Of a stretch of 64,000 bases of DNA, positions 1-8,891 are shown piece after piece. Origin of the DNA: Noviherbaspirillum aerium (GTDB lineage: Bacteria > Pseudomonadota > Gammaproteobacteria > Burkholderiales > Burkholderiaceae_D); assembly GCF_008929045.1 (NCBI RefSeq), contig NZ_VFAH01000007.1, forward strand, positions 1 to 64,000. Reading direction: 5' to 3'. The translations under genes and the position numbers were made by a program. Every line of letters starts with the position of its first letter. The stretch's first letter is position 1. The notes beneath the pieces were generated by a model. The model worked only from the letters and a program-made list of their open reading frames with translations, had not been told where the DNA came from and ran no database searches.

Positions 1-1279
1 CGGTCTGCCAGAAGGTGTCGACCACCGGGCACTTCTCGTTGCCGATATTGCGGTAGTACCACATCCAGGCTTCCGGATTGATCGGCTCGCCGACCGAACC
101 CAAGAGGCGCAGGGATGACAGGTCGTATTGCTTCGGATGGACCGCGGCATCGGCGTCGGCGGCCTTGATCAGCGAGCGGATGGCCGTTGGCGCGGTGTAG
201 AAGATGGTGGCCTTGTGACGGGCGATCATGTCCCAGAAGCGGCCGGCGTTGGGATAGGTCGGCACGCCTTCGAACACGATCTGGGTGGCGCCGACGGCCA
301 GCGGGCCGTAGGCGATGTAGGTATGGCCGGTGACCCAGCCGATGTCGGCGGTGCACCAGAAGACGTCCGACGGCTTGATGTCGAAGGTCCATTTCATGGT
401 GAGCATGGCCCACAGCAGGTAGCCGCCGGAGGCATGCTGGACGCCCTTGGGCTTGCCGGTGGAGCCGGAGGTATAGAGGATGAACAGCGGATGCTCGGCA
501 TCGACCCATTCCGGCTCGCAGGTGCTGGCCTGGTTGGCGACGACATCCTTCATCCAGAGGTCGCGGCCCTGCACGATGTTGATGTTGGCGCCGGTGCGCT
601 GGTAGATCACGACGTTTCTTACCGAGCCGCACTCGCCCGAAGCAAGCGCCTCGTCGACAATGCTCTTCAGGGGAAGCTGCTTGCCACCGCGTACCTGCTC
701 GTCGGCGGTGATGACGGCGACCGCGCCGGCATCGATGATGCGTTCCTGCAGGGACTTGGCGGAGAAGCCGCCGAAGACCACCGAGTGGGTTGCGCCGATG
801 CGGGCGCAGGCCTGCATCGCGGTGACGCCCTCGATCGACATCGGCATGTAGATCACGACGCGGTCGCCGCGCCTGATGCCGAGCTTCCTCAAGCCATTGG
901 CCAGCTTGCAGACACGCTCATGCAGTTCCCGGTAGGTCACTGAAGCCACCTCACCGCCGTCGGCTTCGAAAACGATGGCCGTCTTGCCGGCATTGCCGTT
1001 TTCCAGGTTGCGGTCGAGGCAGTTCCAGGAGACGTTGAGCTGGCCATCGGCGAACCACTTGTAGAAAGGCGCGCAGGATTCGTCGAGTGTTTGGGTGAAG
1101 CGCCTGTGCCAGGCGATGTTGTCATGGGCGAGCTGGGCCCAGAACAATTCATAGTCGCGCTCGGCCGCGGCGCACATGGCCTTGTAGGCATCCATGCCGG
1201 CGATGCTGGCATGGCGCGTGAACGACGGCGGGGGCGTGAACACGCGGGTTTCCTGCTTCAGGGTCTGGATGTCGGACAT
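1..1279 (-). CDS. acs: Acetyl-CoA synthetase (AMP-forming), 3' end outside window
   Basis: Activates acetate to acetyl-CoA through an acetyl-adenylate, in the cytoplasm. The first ~426 codons are present and the C-terminal third lies beyond the left edge. The N-terminus begins [17 protein letters not shown]. The P-loop-like ANL motif [12 protein letters not shown] is near residue 268, followed by [20 protein letters not shown] and [12 protein letters not shown], which are characteristic of Acs rather than of medium-chain ligases. The start is the ATG at 1279; a purine-rich AGAGA precedes it. It stands alone on the minus strand, with a 636-base non-coding stretch upstream. Recognition is from family motifs; the conserved lysine that is acetylated in Acs lies outside the window and cannot be checked. 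Confidence 0.95.
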   Translation of the reverse strand, partial: MSDIQTLKQETRVFTPPPSFTRHASIAGMDAYKAMCAAAERDYELFWAQLAHDNIAWHRRFTQTLDESCAPFYKWFADGQLNVSWNCLDRNLENGNAGKTAIVFEADGGEVASVTYRELHERVCKLANGLRKLGIRRGDRVVIYMPMSIEGVTAMQACARIGATHSVVFGGFSAKSLQERIIDAGAVAVITADEQVRGGKQLPLKSIVDEALASGECGSVRNVVIYQRTGANINIVQGRDLWMKDVVANQASTCEPEWVDAEHPLFILYTSGSTGKPKGVQHASGGYLLWAMLTMKWTFDIKPSDVFWCTADIGWVTGHTYIAYGPLAVGATQIVFEGVPTYPNAGRFWDMIARHKATIFYTAPTAIRSLIKAADADAAVHPKQYDLSSLRLLGSVGEPINPEAWMWYYRNIGNEKCPVVDTFWQT

Positions 1280-1915
1280 GCTTTTTTTCTCTCTCTGTCT
1301 GCTTCGTCAATGCTGAATAGTGACCAGTGTTCCGGTCTGGTCTTGCGCATCAGGGCAAGAGCCGTGCCGAGCGTGCGGGGCGATCTCGAATGAATGGTTG
1401 CGCTCAGGGCGAAAAGAGGAAAGATGCGGGAGGCAGCTGCCGGTCGCGCTTTGCGGTGCTGGCCATAAGTGATTGTTTTATTGCGCGAATCCCGGGGTGA
1501 TGGAGATGAGACGCCATTGCAGTCGCGACACGGCATGGACGGACGGGAGTGCGGTGAGCAAGGTATTGCGCATGCCGCCGCGAAGCACGAACCGCGATGC
1601 GTGTTGTTGAAATTTGAATCAGCGTCGCACAACGGGCGTCCAATTTTTGATCAATGCGGAACAGCGAACAACAGCGAACATGCGTTCGGATTCTTGGAGA
1701 GCGGGATGGCGACGCGGCGATTTTCCAGCTGCCTGGAAAGCACCGCATGAGTAGTTATCACATGGCATCCGTTCGCTGCTCTTGCTCAAATTTATTCACC
1801 AAAAGAGCCAATGGAATTCCCGGTTCCGCTGAAATGCCGCAAGTTGAGCAGATAAAGCAATTACCAACGTCGATGGGAACGAGCTACCGGAGACAGCCAC
1901 TTCAAGGACAAAGTA
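1280..1915. other. Intergenic region, no gene seen
   Basis: This 636-base divergent spacer between acs and the cytochrome b fusion holds no ORF with a credible ribosome binding site or recognisable protein. The stretch around 1640-1860 is visibly less GC-rich than its surroundings, as expected for promoters. A short imperfect duplication (acagcgaaca) lies near 1661-1682. I could not identify an unambiguous promoter. Confidence 0.5.
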
Positions 1916-3568
1916 ATGCAGAAAGAGCAGTTATCGAAAGCGGGCGCACCTGCAGTGGTCCTGCAATGTGCACTGGTGATCACGCTGGTTGTCAGCTTCG
2001 CGACCGGCTTGCAGGTAGCGGCGGATGCGGCAGGATCGTCGTGGGCGCAAGCAATCCGTCCCATCCTGCCCCAGGGGACGGTGTCGGTATGGCATGTTTG
2101 GGCCGCTCTTGCCCTGGCTTTACTCATGGCGGGCTGTGTCACCTTCATTGCACTCGAACGCCTGCGGTCCCGCGCCGCCGCCGACGCCAGCCGCCGGCGC
2201 GGCCTCTTGTCCCCGATGCGCCGCACCCGCCTGCCCGTCATCGACAAATTGGTTTACTGGACGGCCTTTGTGCTGATCATGGCGGCGGCCGTCACTGGAA
2301 GCCTGCTGTACTGGGCGCCGGGCTTGCTGCCGCACAGCCTCGTGTCCCTGGTTCACCGTGGCATCGCCTGGCTGATCATCGGCCTTGTGATCCTGCATGT
2401 CTTCGCACAGCTTGCGCAAGGCGGATTCCGGCGGCTTCTCGGGATTTTTCTTCCGCGCTCCGGCCATGGTGCCGCGCTATCCGGTGCGGTGATTGCCAGC
2501 GCACTCATCGGCGCCTTGATATACGGTCTCGACAAGGCATCCATGCAAAGCCTCAGGATTGCCTTTGTTTCCCACCCGCCGCTAATCGACGGCGACTGGA
2601 CGGACGAAGTATGGAAGACGGCCGACGAGGCGCAAATCCCGACATCGCGCGGCGCCAACGTCAAAGGCGGCGAGATCCCGTTGCGGCTGCGCATGCTGCA
2701 TGACAATGAAAGAATTTATGTGCTCTTCGAATGGCCGGATGCAACGCGCAGCCAGAAACACCTCCCGCTTGTGAAGACTCTGGAAGGATGGATTGTCAAA
2801 CAGAACAAATACCACATCGAGGACGAAGACGATTACTACGAAGACAAGCTCGGCGTCATGCTTGCGCAGTCTTCCGCCCTGGCCGGGGCGGGGACAGCGC
2901 ACCTCGGGAAGCAGCCCCTCGCAGGAAGGCCGGAAGCCAAGGGAGGCAGAGGCCTGCATTACACCACGGACGGCTCCATCGTCGATGTCTGGCACTGGCA
3001 GTCGGTGCGGACCGGGAATCCGCTCATGAATCAGATCGACGACAGCTATTTCGGCCCTCCTCTCGAACCCAAACCAGGTGCAAAGCGATATACAGGCGGT
3101 TATGCCCAGGACCCCGCGTCCGGCAGGGGCGGCTCCAAGCTGAACTGGGAAAAGGATAATGCGCCTGGATTCATTACCCCGTTGCGGCTGCCCAAATCGC
3201 CGGCTGTGATCGAGCAGTTTCAAGGGGTGGATCTCGACCCGCAGGTGAGTGACGACGTCGTCTTCATGATGCCGATGGACCAGACCATTCCCTATTCAAG
3301 GAAACTGGATACTTATCCGATTGGAACCGTCATGCCATCGGTACTGGTCAATGCACCGCTTGCCGGCGATCGCGGAGATGTTGAGGCAGTCGGGCGCTGG
3401 AAGGACGGATGGTGGCACCTGGAGGTGTCACGCAAGCTCGATACCGGATCGAAGTACGACGTCGCGTTGACGAAAGAGCGCCCGACCTACCTTTGGGTCG
3501 CGGTATTCGATCATACCCAGACCCGTCATACGCAGCATCTGCGCCCGGTACGGCTGCTCATGGAATAG
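1916..3568 (+). CDS. Cytochrome b561-like / ethylbenzene dehydrogenase-type heme-binding fusion protein
   Basis: Predicted membrane-anchored electron-transfer protein of 550 aa. Residues ~12-204 contain about five hydrophobic helices (~12-33, 57-79, 112-134, 147-167, 186-204) with histidines in helical contexts (VWHVW, LVHRG, ILHVF) that suit b-heme ligation. The rest is a soluble EB_dh-type domain (SHPPLIDGDWTDEVW, then WHWQSVRTGNP and a DQTIPY motif), the heme-b fold of the gamma subunit of ethylbenzene dehydrogenase. The start ATG has AAGGA about 8 bases upstream. A plausible role is passing electrons between a membrane b-heme and a periplasmic partner. It lies tail to tail with apbE of the flavo-Fe-S operon, which suggests a related respiratory role. 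The exact donor and acceptor are unknown. Confidence 0.8.
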   Translation: MQKEQLSKAGAPAVVLQCALVITLVVSFATGLQVAADAAGSSWAQAIRPILPQGTVSVWHVWAALALALLMAGCVTFIALERLRSRAAADASRRRGLLSPMRRTRLPVIDKLVYWTAFVLIMAAAVTGSLLYWAPGLLPHSLVSLVHRGIAWLIIGLVILHVFAQLAQGGFRRLLGIFLPRSGHGAALSGAVIASALIGALIYGLDKASMQSLRIAFVSHPPLIDGDWTDEVWKTADEAQIPTSRGANVKGGEIPLRLRMLHDNERIYVLFEWPDATRSQKHLPLVKTLEGWIVKQNKYHIEDEDDYYEDKLGVMLAQSSALAGAGTAHLGKQPLAGRPEAKGGRGLHYTTDGSIVDVWHWQSVRTGNPLMNQIDDSYFGPPLEPKPGAKRYTGGYAQDPASGRGGSKLNWEKDNAPGFITPLRLPKSPAVIEQFQGVDLDPQVSDDVVFMMPMDQTIPYSRKLDTYPIGTVMPSVLVNAPLAGDRGDVEAVGRWKDGWWHLEVSRKLDTGSKYDVALTKERPTYLWVAVFDHTQTRHTQHLRPVRLLME

Positions 3569-3724
3569 GCAGATGAAGGCCATCAAGATCAACGTGTGCG
3601 TAACGTGTGCGTACAGGCACTGCTTTGCGCCGCAGAAGCCGCGCGCCTTGATGCGCTCATGCTCGCGCTCCCTGGAAAGACTGCCTGCGCATGAGGGCTG
3701 AATGGTCAGGGCCGGACGGAGAAA

Positions 3725-4726
3725 TCACACCAGCGGAAAGCCGGCCGACCATCTCGCCCCGCCATCCTTCCCCACGAACAACGCATCCACCCCTTCCAGG
3801 CGCGCCACCAGTTCCATCCCCCGCTCGCTCCCCATCACCATCAATGCGGTGGACAAGCCGTCCGCCAGCATCGCCGTCGGCGCGGCAACACTGGCCGACG
3901 CCAGCTCCGTCGGCGACTCTCCGGTGGCAGGATCAACAATGTGATGCCGGGAGAAGTCCCGGTTGAACGCAGTCGCGTAATCGCCGGACGTCGCCAGCGC
4001 CCGGCCATCCAGCCGCACCGCATGCAGGTTTCGCGTCGTGTCGCGCGGATCGGCGATCCCCACCTGCCAGGACCGCTCGGCGGAACGGCGGCCGCCGGCG
4101 GAGAACTCACCGATGTCCACCAGCGCATCCGTCACCCCATGCTCCCGCAGCACCGTCATCGCGACATCCGTCGCATAGCCCTGCGCAATGCCATTGAGCG
4201 TGATCGCCATGCCCGGCCGCCGCAAACTCACCGCCCGCCCGCCGGCCAGCACATCACGCCAGCCGACCAGCGCCTGCGATGCGGCACGCTCGCCCGGCGC
4301 CTGCGACGCATGCGACACATTCCACAAGGGCTGCACCGTGATATCAAAGGCGCCCCCGGTCAGCGCCGACAGCCGCAATGCCTCCTCCACGACGGCAAGC
4401 AGATGCGGATGCGGCGCATCGAGCCGGCCGCCGCGATTGAGTATCTGCACCTGGCTGTCCTCGCGGTAAACGCTCATCAGGCGGTCGATGGCATGGGCAT
4501 GCGCGAAGGCCTCCCCGAGGGCCGTCCGCGCGGCGCTTTCGTCATGATGCAGGAGCTGTATCGCGACCGTGGTGCCGAAGGCAAGATCGGCGCCGCGATA
4601 CAAGCGGCGGCCGTCCGCCGCCGCCGCTCCCTGTTCCAGTCGTCCGGGGACCGGCGCATGCGGCCAGCGGAAGACCGACAGCCCCAGCAGCCCGGTTGCC
4701 GCCGCCATGAATTTCCTGCGTTGCAT
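3725..4726 (-). CDS. apbE: FAD:protein FMN transferase
   Basis: ApbE family, 333 aa; transfers FMN from FAD to a threonine of periplasmic target domains. The start at 4726 is preceded by GGGAGGAATCC. The N-terminus MQRRKFMAAATGLLGL resembles a twin-arginine signal followed by a hydrophobic stretch. Family landmarks include AFDITVQPLW, LNGIAQGYATD, VDIGEFSAGG, SGDYATAF, HHIVDPATG and a metal/FAD-site region ASVAAPTAMLADGLSTALMV. In most ApbE proteins the VDIGG motif ends in glycine; here it reads VDIGE. It is the last gene of the cytochrome c > SBP > NosR-like > apbE operon, and the preceding NosR-like protein carries a matching flavinylation motif, so that protein is its likely substrate. Confidence 0.93.
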   Translation of the reverse strand: MQRRKFMAAATGLLGLSVFRWPHAPVPGRLEQGAAAADGRRLYRGADLAFGTTVAIQLLHHDESAARTALGEAFAHAHAIDRLMSVYREDSQVQILNRGGRLDAPHPHLLAVVEEALRLSALTGGAFDITVQPLWNVSHASQAPGERAASQALVGWRDVLAGGRAVSLRRPGMAITLNGIAQGYATDVAMTVLREHGVTDALVDIGEFSAGGRRSAERSWQVGIADPRDTTRNLHAVRLDGRALATSGDYATAFNRDFSRHHIVDPATGESPTELASASVAAPTAMLADGLSTALMVMGSERGMELVARLEGVDALFVGKDGGARWSAGFPLV

Positions 4727-4736
4727 GGATTCCTCC

Positions 4737-4811
4737 CTATAGATCCGTCCCGAAGATAGCTTGGGCCGCCCCCCGCCCCGGCCCTCTCCCAAAGGTAGAG
4801 GGTGAGATCAG
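4737..4811 (-). repeat. Dispersed 'pyrimidine/GAGAGGG' repeat (family G), copy 1
   Basis: Read on the minus strand this spacer contains CACCCTCTACCTTTGGGAG, AGAGGGCCGGGG, then a segment ending CGGATCTATAG. The same order of blocks recurs at 28466-28580 and, interrupted by a MITE, at 56376-56647. A partial relative lies at 30367-30450. It fills the spacer between the NosR-like gene and apbE. It is probably a dispersed non-coding repeat that may fold; no function is evident. Confidence 0.6.
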
Positions 4812-4819
4812 CGGCCGAA

Positions 4820-7006
4820 TCAACAAGACGACACCGGCGCAATCGGTATCACCGGGCGCCGCTTTTTTTCCAGCATCAGCGGCGCGCACTTGTCGTCGCT
4901 GCGATAGATGACCACGCAATCCATGCACTGGAAGCATTCATCGTAACGAATCGTTCCGTTCGGACGGATGGCTTCATAGTCGCAACGGTGCCGGCAGGTC
5001 TGGCAGGGTTTGCCGCAGGCATCGCGGCGCGGCAGCCAGGCGAACATCCTCACCCGTCCCATCAGCGCCAGCCCGGCGCCGAAAGGACACAGATAGCGGC
5101 AAAAGAACTTGTAGCAGAATGCGCTGGCCGCGAGCAGCCCGGCCGCATACAGCACGAAGGGCCAGGAACGCACGAAGTTGAGCGTGATCGCCGTCTTGAA
5201 CGGCTCAAGCTCCATCAGGCTGTCGGTGAACGCGGGCGCAACCACAATGCTGATCAGGATCACCGCCAGCACCACATACTTGAGCAGTTTGAGCCTGGCG
5301 TCGGCCGCCGGCCTGAGCCTCATCTGGGGCAGGCGCAGCCACTGTCCCAGCTTGCCGGTGAGTTCCTGCAGAGCGCCGAAGGGACAAAGCCATCCGCAGA
5401 AGGTGCCTCGACCCCATATCAGCAGTGAGATCAGGGTGCCGCACCAAACCACGACGGTAACCGGGTTGTAGAGCAGGAAATCCAGGCTGCGGCCGTCCTT
5501 GAGGGCCTGGATGACGCTGGTGATATTGACGATCGACAGCTGGCCTTGCGCATGCCAGCCGATGAAGAACAAGGTAAAGCCGAGAAAGGCGATCCGGAAA
5601 CGGGTGAAGCGCTCGGCATTGATGGTGAGCCGCTTCTGCGCAGTCAGCGCGGCGAACAACAGCAGCATGCCGGCCGTGATGACTGCCAGATCCGTCCGGT
5701 GATCCTTCCATATCGGCAGCCAGTTCCTGTCCTTGGCCGACGGCACAAGGTAATAGCGTTCCGGCAGCCGGTAGGAGAGTCGGAAGTCCTGTCCGATCCG
5801 TTCGGGATAGATCATCCCCTTGAGGCGGGTCACGCGCAGGCTCAGGTCCAGGGGCTGGGAGGGATCGAGCCCGGCCTGGCTGATGATGCGGAATACCTTC
5901 ATCTGCGCCGGGGGCGTTTTTCGTTCCTGTTCCTGTTCCTGTTCTTGCTCTTGTTCATGCTCCTGCCGCAGCCGCAGGTCCAGGTTGAGATCGCGCATCT
6001 CGATCGGCAGCCCGCCCTGCGACAGCACGAGCCGGTCCGGCACGGTGCCCGGCATGAAGCTGTCGGATACCGGACCGTAGCGTCCGCTCCAGCGCACCAG
6101 CACCGCATGATCGCCTTCTTCAAGGCGGCCCTCCAGTTTCCTTGCCGAGGCCTCGTCGAGCAGGCTGTTGCGGATCGAGGGAACCGATACCAGCGCCGCC
6201 CGCATGTCGATGAATATGTCATCCGGCCGGGCCAGCGCTTCCTGGTCGAGGCCTTCGCCCGGCGTGCCGGTGAAGGCCTTCTCCACCTCGGCATTGCCGA
6301 GCCGCATCGACCTGAGCAGTCCCCGCGCGCGCAGTTCCGGGATGGTCAGCAGGTCATTCACGTCGGTGCGCAGGCTCGCCGTCCGTTCGGGATCGCGTCC
6401 GCCGGCGAAGCCGAGCTTCTTGCGCGCCACCTTGAGCGCGGCCGACAGCACGCTCTGGTTGATGATGCGGACCGATGCAGTGGCCTTGGCAACGCCGTCT
6501 AGCTGCACATTGCCGGCGTCATCGATGCGCGGGCCGCTGCCGCGCTGCACCGGATCGACCGCGAAGTTCTGCGTCAGCGACAGCCCTTGATACTGGCTGA
6601 CGAAACGCTTGAGCGGCGCTTCGCCCAGGCCCTCTAGGAAGACCGGCTCATGATGCGATATCACCAGCACATCGAGAAACTTCCCCTTCGCATCCAGCGC
6701 CACCAGCAGATTGACCGGCACTCCGGAAAAGCCGGGCACGGCTGCGAAATCGATGGACTCGAACAGGTAGCCCGCCAGGACGGTGGCGGCGGCATTCCGC
6801 GAAAACACCGGCCATACCGGAATGTCCTTGTCCTTTTCACCCACCATCAGCGGCGGCGGAAACTGCTTTTCCAGCAGTGCGCGCGTCATGACGCCCGCCG
6901 CGGAAGGCGGCGCGAAGGCAAGCCAGAGAACAAGGCACAGCAGCGGCAGCATGGCCAGGCGCGGGCACCGCCTCCGGCAGCGGGTCAAGCCGTGCCGCAT
7001 GCTCAT
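4820..7006 (-). CDS. NosR/NirI-like membrane flavo-iron-sulfur protein
   Basis: Membrane electron-transfer protein of 728 aa. After an Arg-rich start and a signal-like hydrophobic segment comes a periplasmic FMN-binding domain; LDGVAKATASVRI resembles the ApbE target motif, in which the threonine is flavinylated. A middle periplasmic region holds an acidic E/Q repeat (HEQEQEQEQEQE). About five TM helices follow with two polyferredoxin-type motifs (CGWLCPFGA, CRYLCPFGA), then C-terminal Cys clusters (CGKPCQTCRHRC, CFQCMDC) for two 4Fe-4S centres. True NosR sits with nosZ; here the neighbours are a PedF-like cytochrome, a binding protein and apbE, so a quinone-to-periplasm link in alcohol or aldehyde oxidation is a better inference. 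The start at 7006 (MSMRHG) nearly abuts the preceding stop; 7000 is also possible. Confidence 0.88.
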   Translation of the reverse strand: MSMRHGLTRCRRRCPRLAMLPLLCLVLWLAFAPPSAAGVMTRALLEKQFPPPLMVGEKDKDIPVWPVFSRNAAATVLAGYLFESIDFAAVPGFSGVPVNLLVALDAKGKFLDVLVISHHEPVFLEGLGEAPLKRFVSQYQGLSLTQNFAVDPVQRGSGPRIDDAGNVQLDGVAKATASVRIINQSVLSAALKVARKKLGFAGGRDPERTASLRTDVNDLLTIPELRARGLLRSMRLGNAEVEKAFTGTPGEGLDQEALARPDDIFIDMRAALVSVPSIRNSLLDEASARKLEGRLEEGDHAVLVRWSGRYGPVSDSFMPGTVPDRLVLSQGGLPIEMRDLNLDLRLRQEHEQEQEQEQEQERKTPPAQMKVFRIISQAGLDPSQPLDLSLRVTRLKGMIYPERIGQDFRLSYRLPERYYLVPSAKDRNWLPIWKDHRTDLAVITAGMLLLFAALTAQKRLTINAERFTRFRIAFLGFTLFFIGWHAQGQLSIVNITSVIQALKDGRSLDFLLYNPVTVVVWCGTLISLLIWGRGTFCGWLCPFGALQELTGKLGQWLRLPQMRLRPAADARLKLLKYVVLAVILISIVVAPAFTDSLMELEPFKTAITLNFVRSWPFVLYAAGLLAASAFCYKFFCRYLCPFGAGLALMGRVRMFAWLPRRDACGKPCQTCRHRCDYEAIRPNGTIRYDECFQCMDCVVIYRSDDKCAPLMLEKKRRPVIPIAPVSSC
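5927..5966 (-). repeat. In-frame hexanucleotide repeat coding for Glu-Gln
   Basis: A run of 6-base units (gttcct/gttctt on the plus strand) encodes alternating Glu and Gln in the NosR-like protein. Because the unit is a multiple of three, slippage would change linker length without a frameshift. Confidence 0.8.
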
Positions 7007-7010
7007 GCGC

Positions 7011-7844
7011 TCATGGCCTGGTCGGCGTGACGCCGTACTTCGCGAATATCTTCGCCAGTTCACCGGATGCGTTCAACTCGTTTGCCGCCGCCTGCAGTGC
7101 GCGCGCCAGCTCGGCATTGCCGTGCTTGACGGCCATGCCGACCACCCAGCCCTGGCGCGGCAGGCGCGGGAAATTCAGCTCGACGAGGGGAAAGCCGGCG
7201 TCGCCCCGCACCGCCGTTTCGATTTCCGACTGGTTCGCCAGCACGGCATCGAGCTCGCCGGCCTTCAGCGCTTCCATGGCGGCGGCGGCGGTGTCATACA
7301 CCCTGACGCTGTCGCGCACCTTGCCGTCCTGCTCGCCCAGCAGCACCATGGCCGCGATCGAGATTTTTTCCACGCCGACCTTCTTGCCGACGAGGCAGTC
7401 GACCGTTTCGCAGGCGGGAATCCTGCGCACGTCGCGCACCAGGCGCACCCGCTCGCGGTAGTAGGGCGCGAAGATCTCTACATTCTTGTTCTGTGCCATC
7501 AGCCGGCTGTCGACCGGCACATGCATCATCACATCGGCCGGACCGTAGCCGAGGTAATGCCCTTTCCACACCATGTTGCGCAGGTCGTCATTGAGATTCT
7601 CGCCGGCTTCGAAGGGCAGCAGGCTGACGCGCACGCCAAGCTTTTCCGCCAGCGCGTTGGCAATCTCGACATCGATGCCGCCGTCCTTGTCGGAAAACGG
7701 CGCCATGCCCTTGTAGACGGCGACCTTGAGCACCCCGGCCTGCTTCACCTTGTCGAGATCGGCCTGCGCAGCATGCATGGTGGCGTTGAGCCCGCAGAAG
7801 AGAACGCCGAGCAGCGCGAGCCTGCGCCAGGTGAATGTTTTCAT
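7011..7844 (-). CDS. Quinoprotein-associated periplasmic substrate-binding protein (SBP family 3)
   Basis: A 277-aa periplasmic binding protein. The start ATG at 7844 follows AAAGGAGACCACA. The signal peptide is MKTFTWRRLALLGVLFCGL...AAQA. The mature part begins with the family-3 opening LKVAVYKGMAPFSDKDGGIDVEIANALAEKLG and continues with YYRERVRLVRD, VGVEKIS and a Cys pair (CETVDC). This matches the group found beside PQQ-dependent dehydrogenases and c550 cytochromes rather than ABC transporter operons, and no permease or ATPase gene is adjacent. The role in such clusters is usually presumed to be assembly or ligand delivery; that is inference. Its stop lies 4 bases before the chosen start of the NosR-like gene, indicating cotranscription. 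Confidence 0.88.
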   Translation of the reverse strand: MKTFTWRRLALLGVLFCGLNATMHAAQADLDKVKQAGVLKVAVYKGMAPFSDKDGGIDVEIANALAEKLGVRVSLLPFEAGENLNDDLRNMVWKGHYLGYGPADVMMHVPVDSRLMAQNKNVEIFAPYYRERVRLVRDVRRIPACETVDCLVGKKVGVEKISIAAMVLLGEQDGKVRDSVRVYDTAAAAMEALKAGELDAVLANQSEIETAVRGDAGFPLVELNFPRLPRQGWVVGMAVKHGNAELARALQAAANELNASGELAKIFAKYGVTPTRP

Positions 7845-8049
7845 TGTGGTCTCCTTTGTTATGGGTAATGCGTCTGATGTTGTCCGGAGCGGCATCCGCC
7901 GCTGCGCCAGGCGCATGGCATTGCACGGGGCCGCTTCTCTCGCCGACCGAGTGCCCGGGGTCCATCGCTTCGCGATGCAGTCCGCGCAGGGCTGGCCGGC
8001 CGATGAAAGTCTTCGCTCCCACTGCCAATGTCATGGCCTGGCATGGGGA

Positions 8050-8544
8050 TTACTTGCTCTCCCTGCGCGTATCCAGGTAAGCCTTGACCGTCCACATTGC
8101 TTCCTGGCTCAGCGTGCCTTCGAAAGGCGGCATGTACACCGCGCCGTTGCGCACCTTGCCGCGCCGCACCGAGGTCATGTAGTACTGTTCGATCTCCTTG
8201 AAGCAGGCCTGCTTCTTGGTTTCGATCTTGATGTTCATGCAGTCGCGGTCCATCTTGCGCAGGTCGGGCGCGATGCCGCCCGAGACCGCTTCGATGCCGT
8301 GGCAGCGGGCGCAGTTCTGGTTGTAGGCGGAGCTGCCGATGCGAATCGCCTCCTTGTTGCCGCGGTAGGGATTCTCTTCGCGCCACTGCTCGCCGAGCTG
8401 CGGCAGGGACTTGGTATCCACTGCCTGCGGCGTGACATCGCCGTGGGCATGGACTGCCGGCGCATGCAGGAGTACCGCCACTGCCAGGGTGGCGAGCGCC
8501 GCGAATGCGGATCGGGTACGGGAATGGGAACGGGATGTGTTCAT
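8050..8544 (-). CDS. pedF: Cytochrome c550, PedF-like
   Basis: Periplasmic class I c-type cytochrome of 164 aa. It has a Sec signal peptide (SAFAALATLAVAVLLHAPAVHA), a single heme attachment site NCARCHGIE, and a probable axial methionine in YMPPFEGTLS. PedF/ExaB-type cytochromes accept electrons from PQQ ethanol dehydrogenases. No dehydrogenase gene is in this window, so its donor must be encoded elsewhere. The start ATG at 8544 follows GAGGAGGCATC. It heads the minus-strand operon; a 205-base spacer separates it from the binding-protein gene. Confidence 0.88.
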   Translation of the reverse strand: MNTSRSHSRTRSAFAALATLAVAVLLHAPAVHAHGDVTPQAVDTKSLPQLGEQWREENPYRGNKEAIRIGSSAYNQNCARCHGIEAVSGGIAPDLRKMDRDCMNIKIETKKQACFKEIEQYYMTSVRRGKVRNGAVYMPPFEGTLSQEAMWTVKAYLDTRRESK

Positions 8545-8891
8545 GATGCCTCCTCAAGGTTTTTTAAAAATCCGGTTGCATCGTCAAGGCAAGTAGCGTG
8601 CCATTTCCGCCGGATGCGAAGGTTCGCGTTGCGGCCCCGCGGCCTGATCCAATTTGGAACAGTCCTGTTGCGTACTGCAACAGGGAACTGACACAGACGG
8701 TTGATACATGCGGTTGATACAGGTGATCGGCACTGTCCTGTTCCGCATTGCCGGCAACGGCGAGCCCCGGGGCAATCCATCGGCATGGAAATTGCGAAGT
8801 GTGCCGGGATGCCGGCCACTGCTCGCACACCCGCATGCGCAACGCGGTCACGGCGACCCACAACAAGAACACAAAATCACAAGGAGACAAC
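8545..8891. other. Divergent promoter region
   Basis: Spacer between the cytochrome operon (minus) and the ExbB-like operon (plus), with no convincing ORF. It contains the perfect dyad CCTGTTGC-N5-GCAACAGG at 8664-8684 and two direct copies of CGGTTGATACA at 8698-8708 and 8711-8721. Both are candidate regulator sites. Confidence 0.55.
8664..8684. promoter_or_regulatory. Dyad CCTGTTGC-N5-GCAACAGG, candidate operator
   Basis: Perfect 8-bp inverted repeat with a 5-base centre, about 120 bases upstream of the cytochrome start and 207 bases upstream of the ExbB-like start. It is a plausible site for a dimeric regulator; which one is unknown. Confidence 0.5.

Noticed and set aside
1-943. Plus-strand ORF of 271 codons from 128 opposite acs
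   Set aside because: It is antisense to a clear Acs coding frame and has no domain.
1876-1903. GGAACG-N15-CCACTTC upstream of the cytochrome b fusion
   Set aside because: It mismatches both elements of the hrp box and would place transcription initiation within the Shine-Dalgarno of the gene at 1916.
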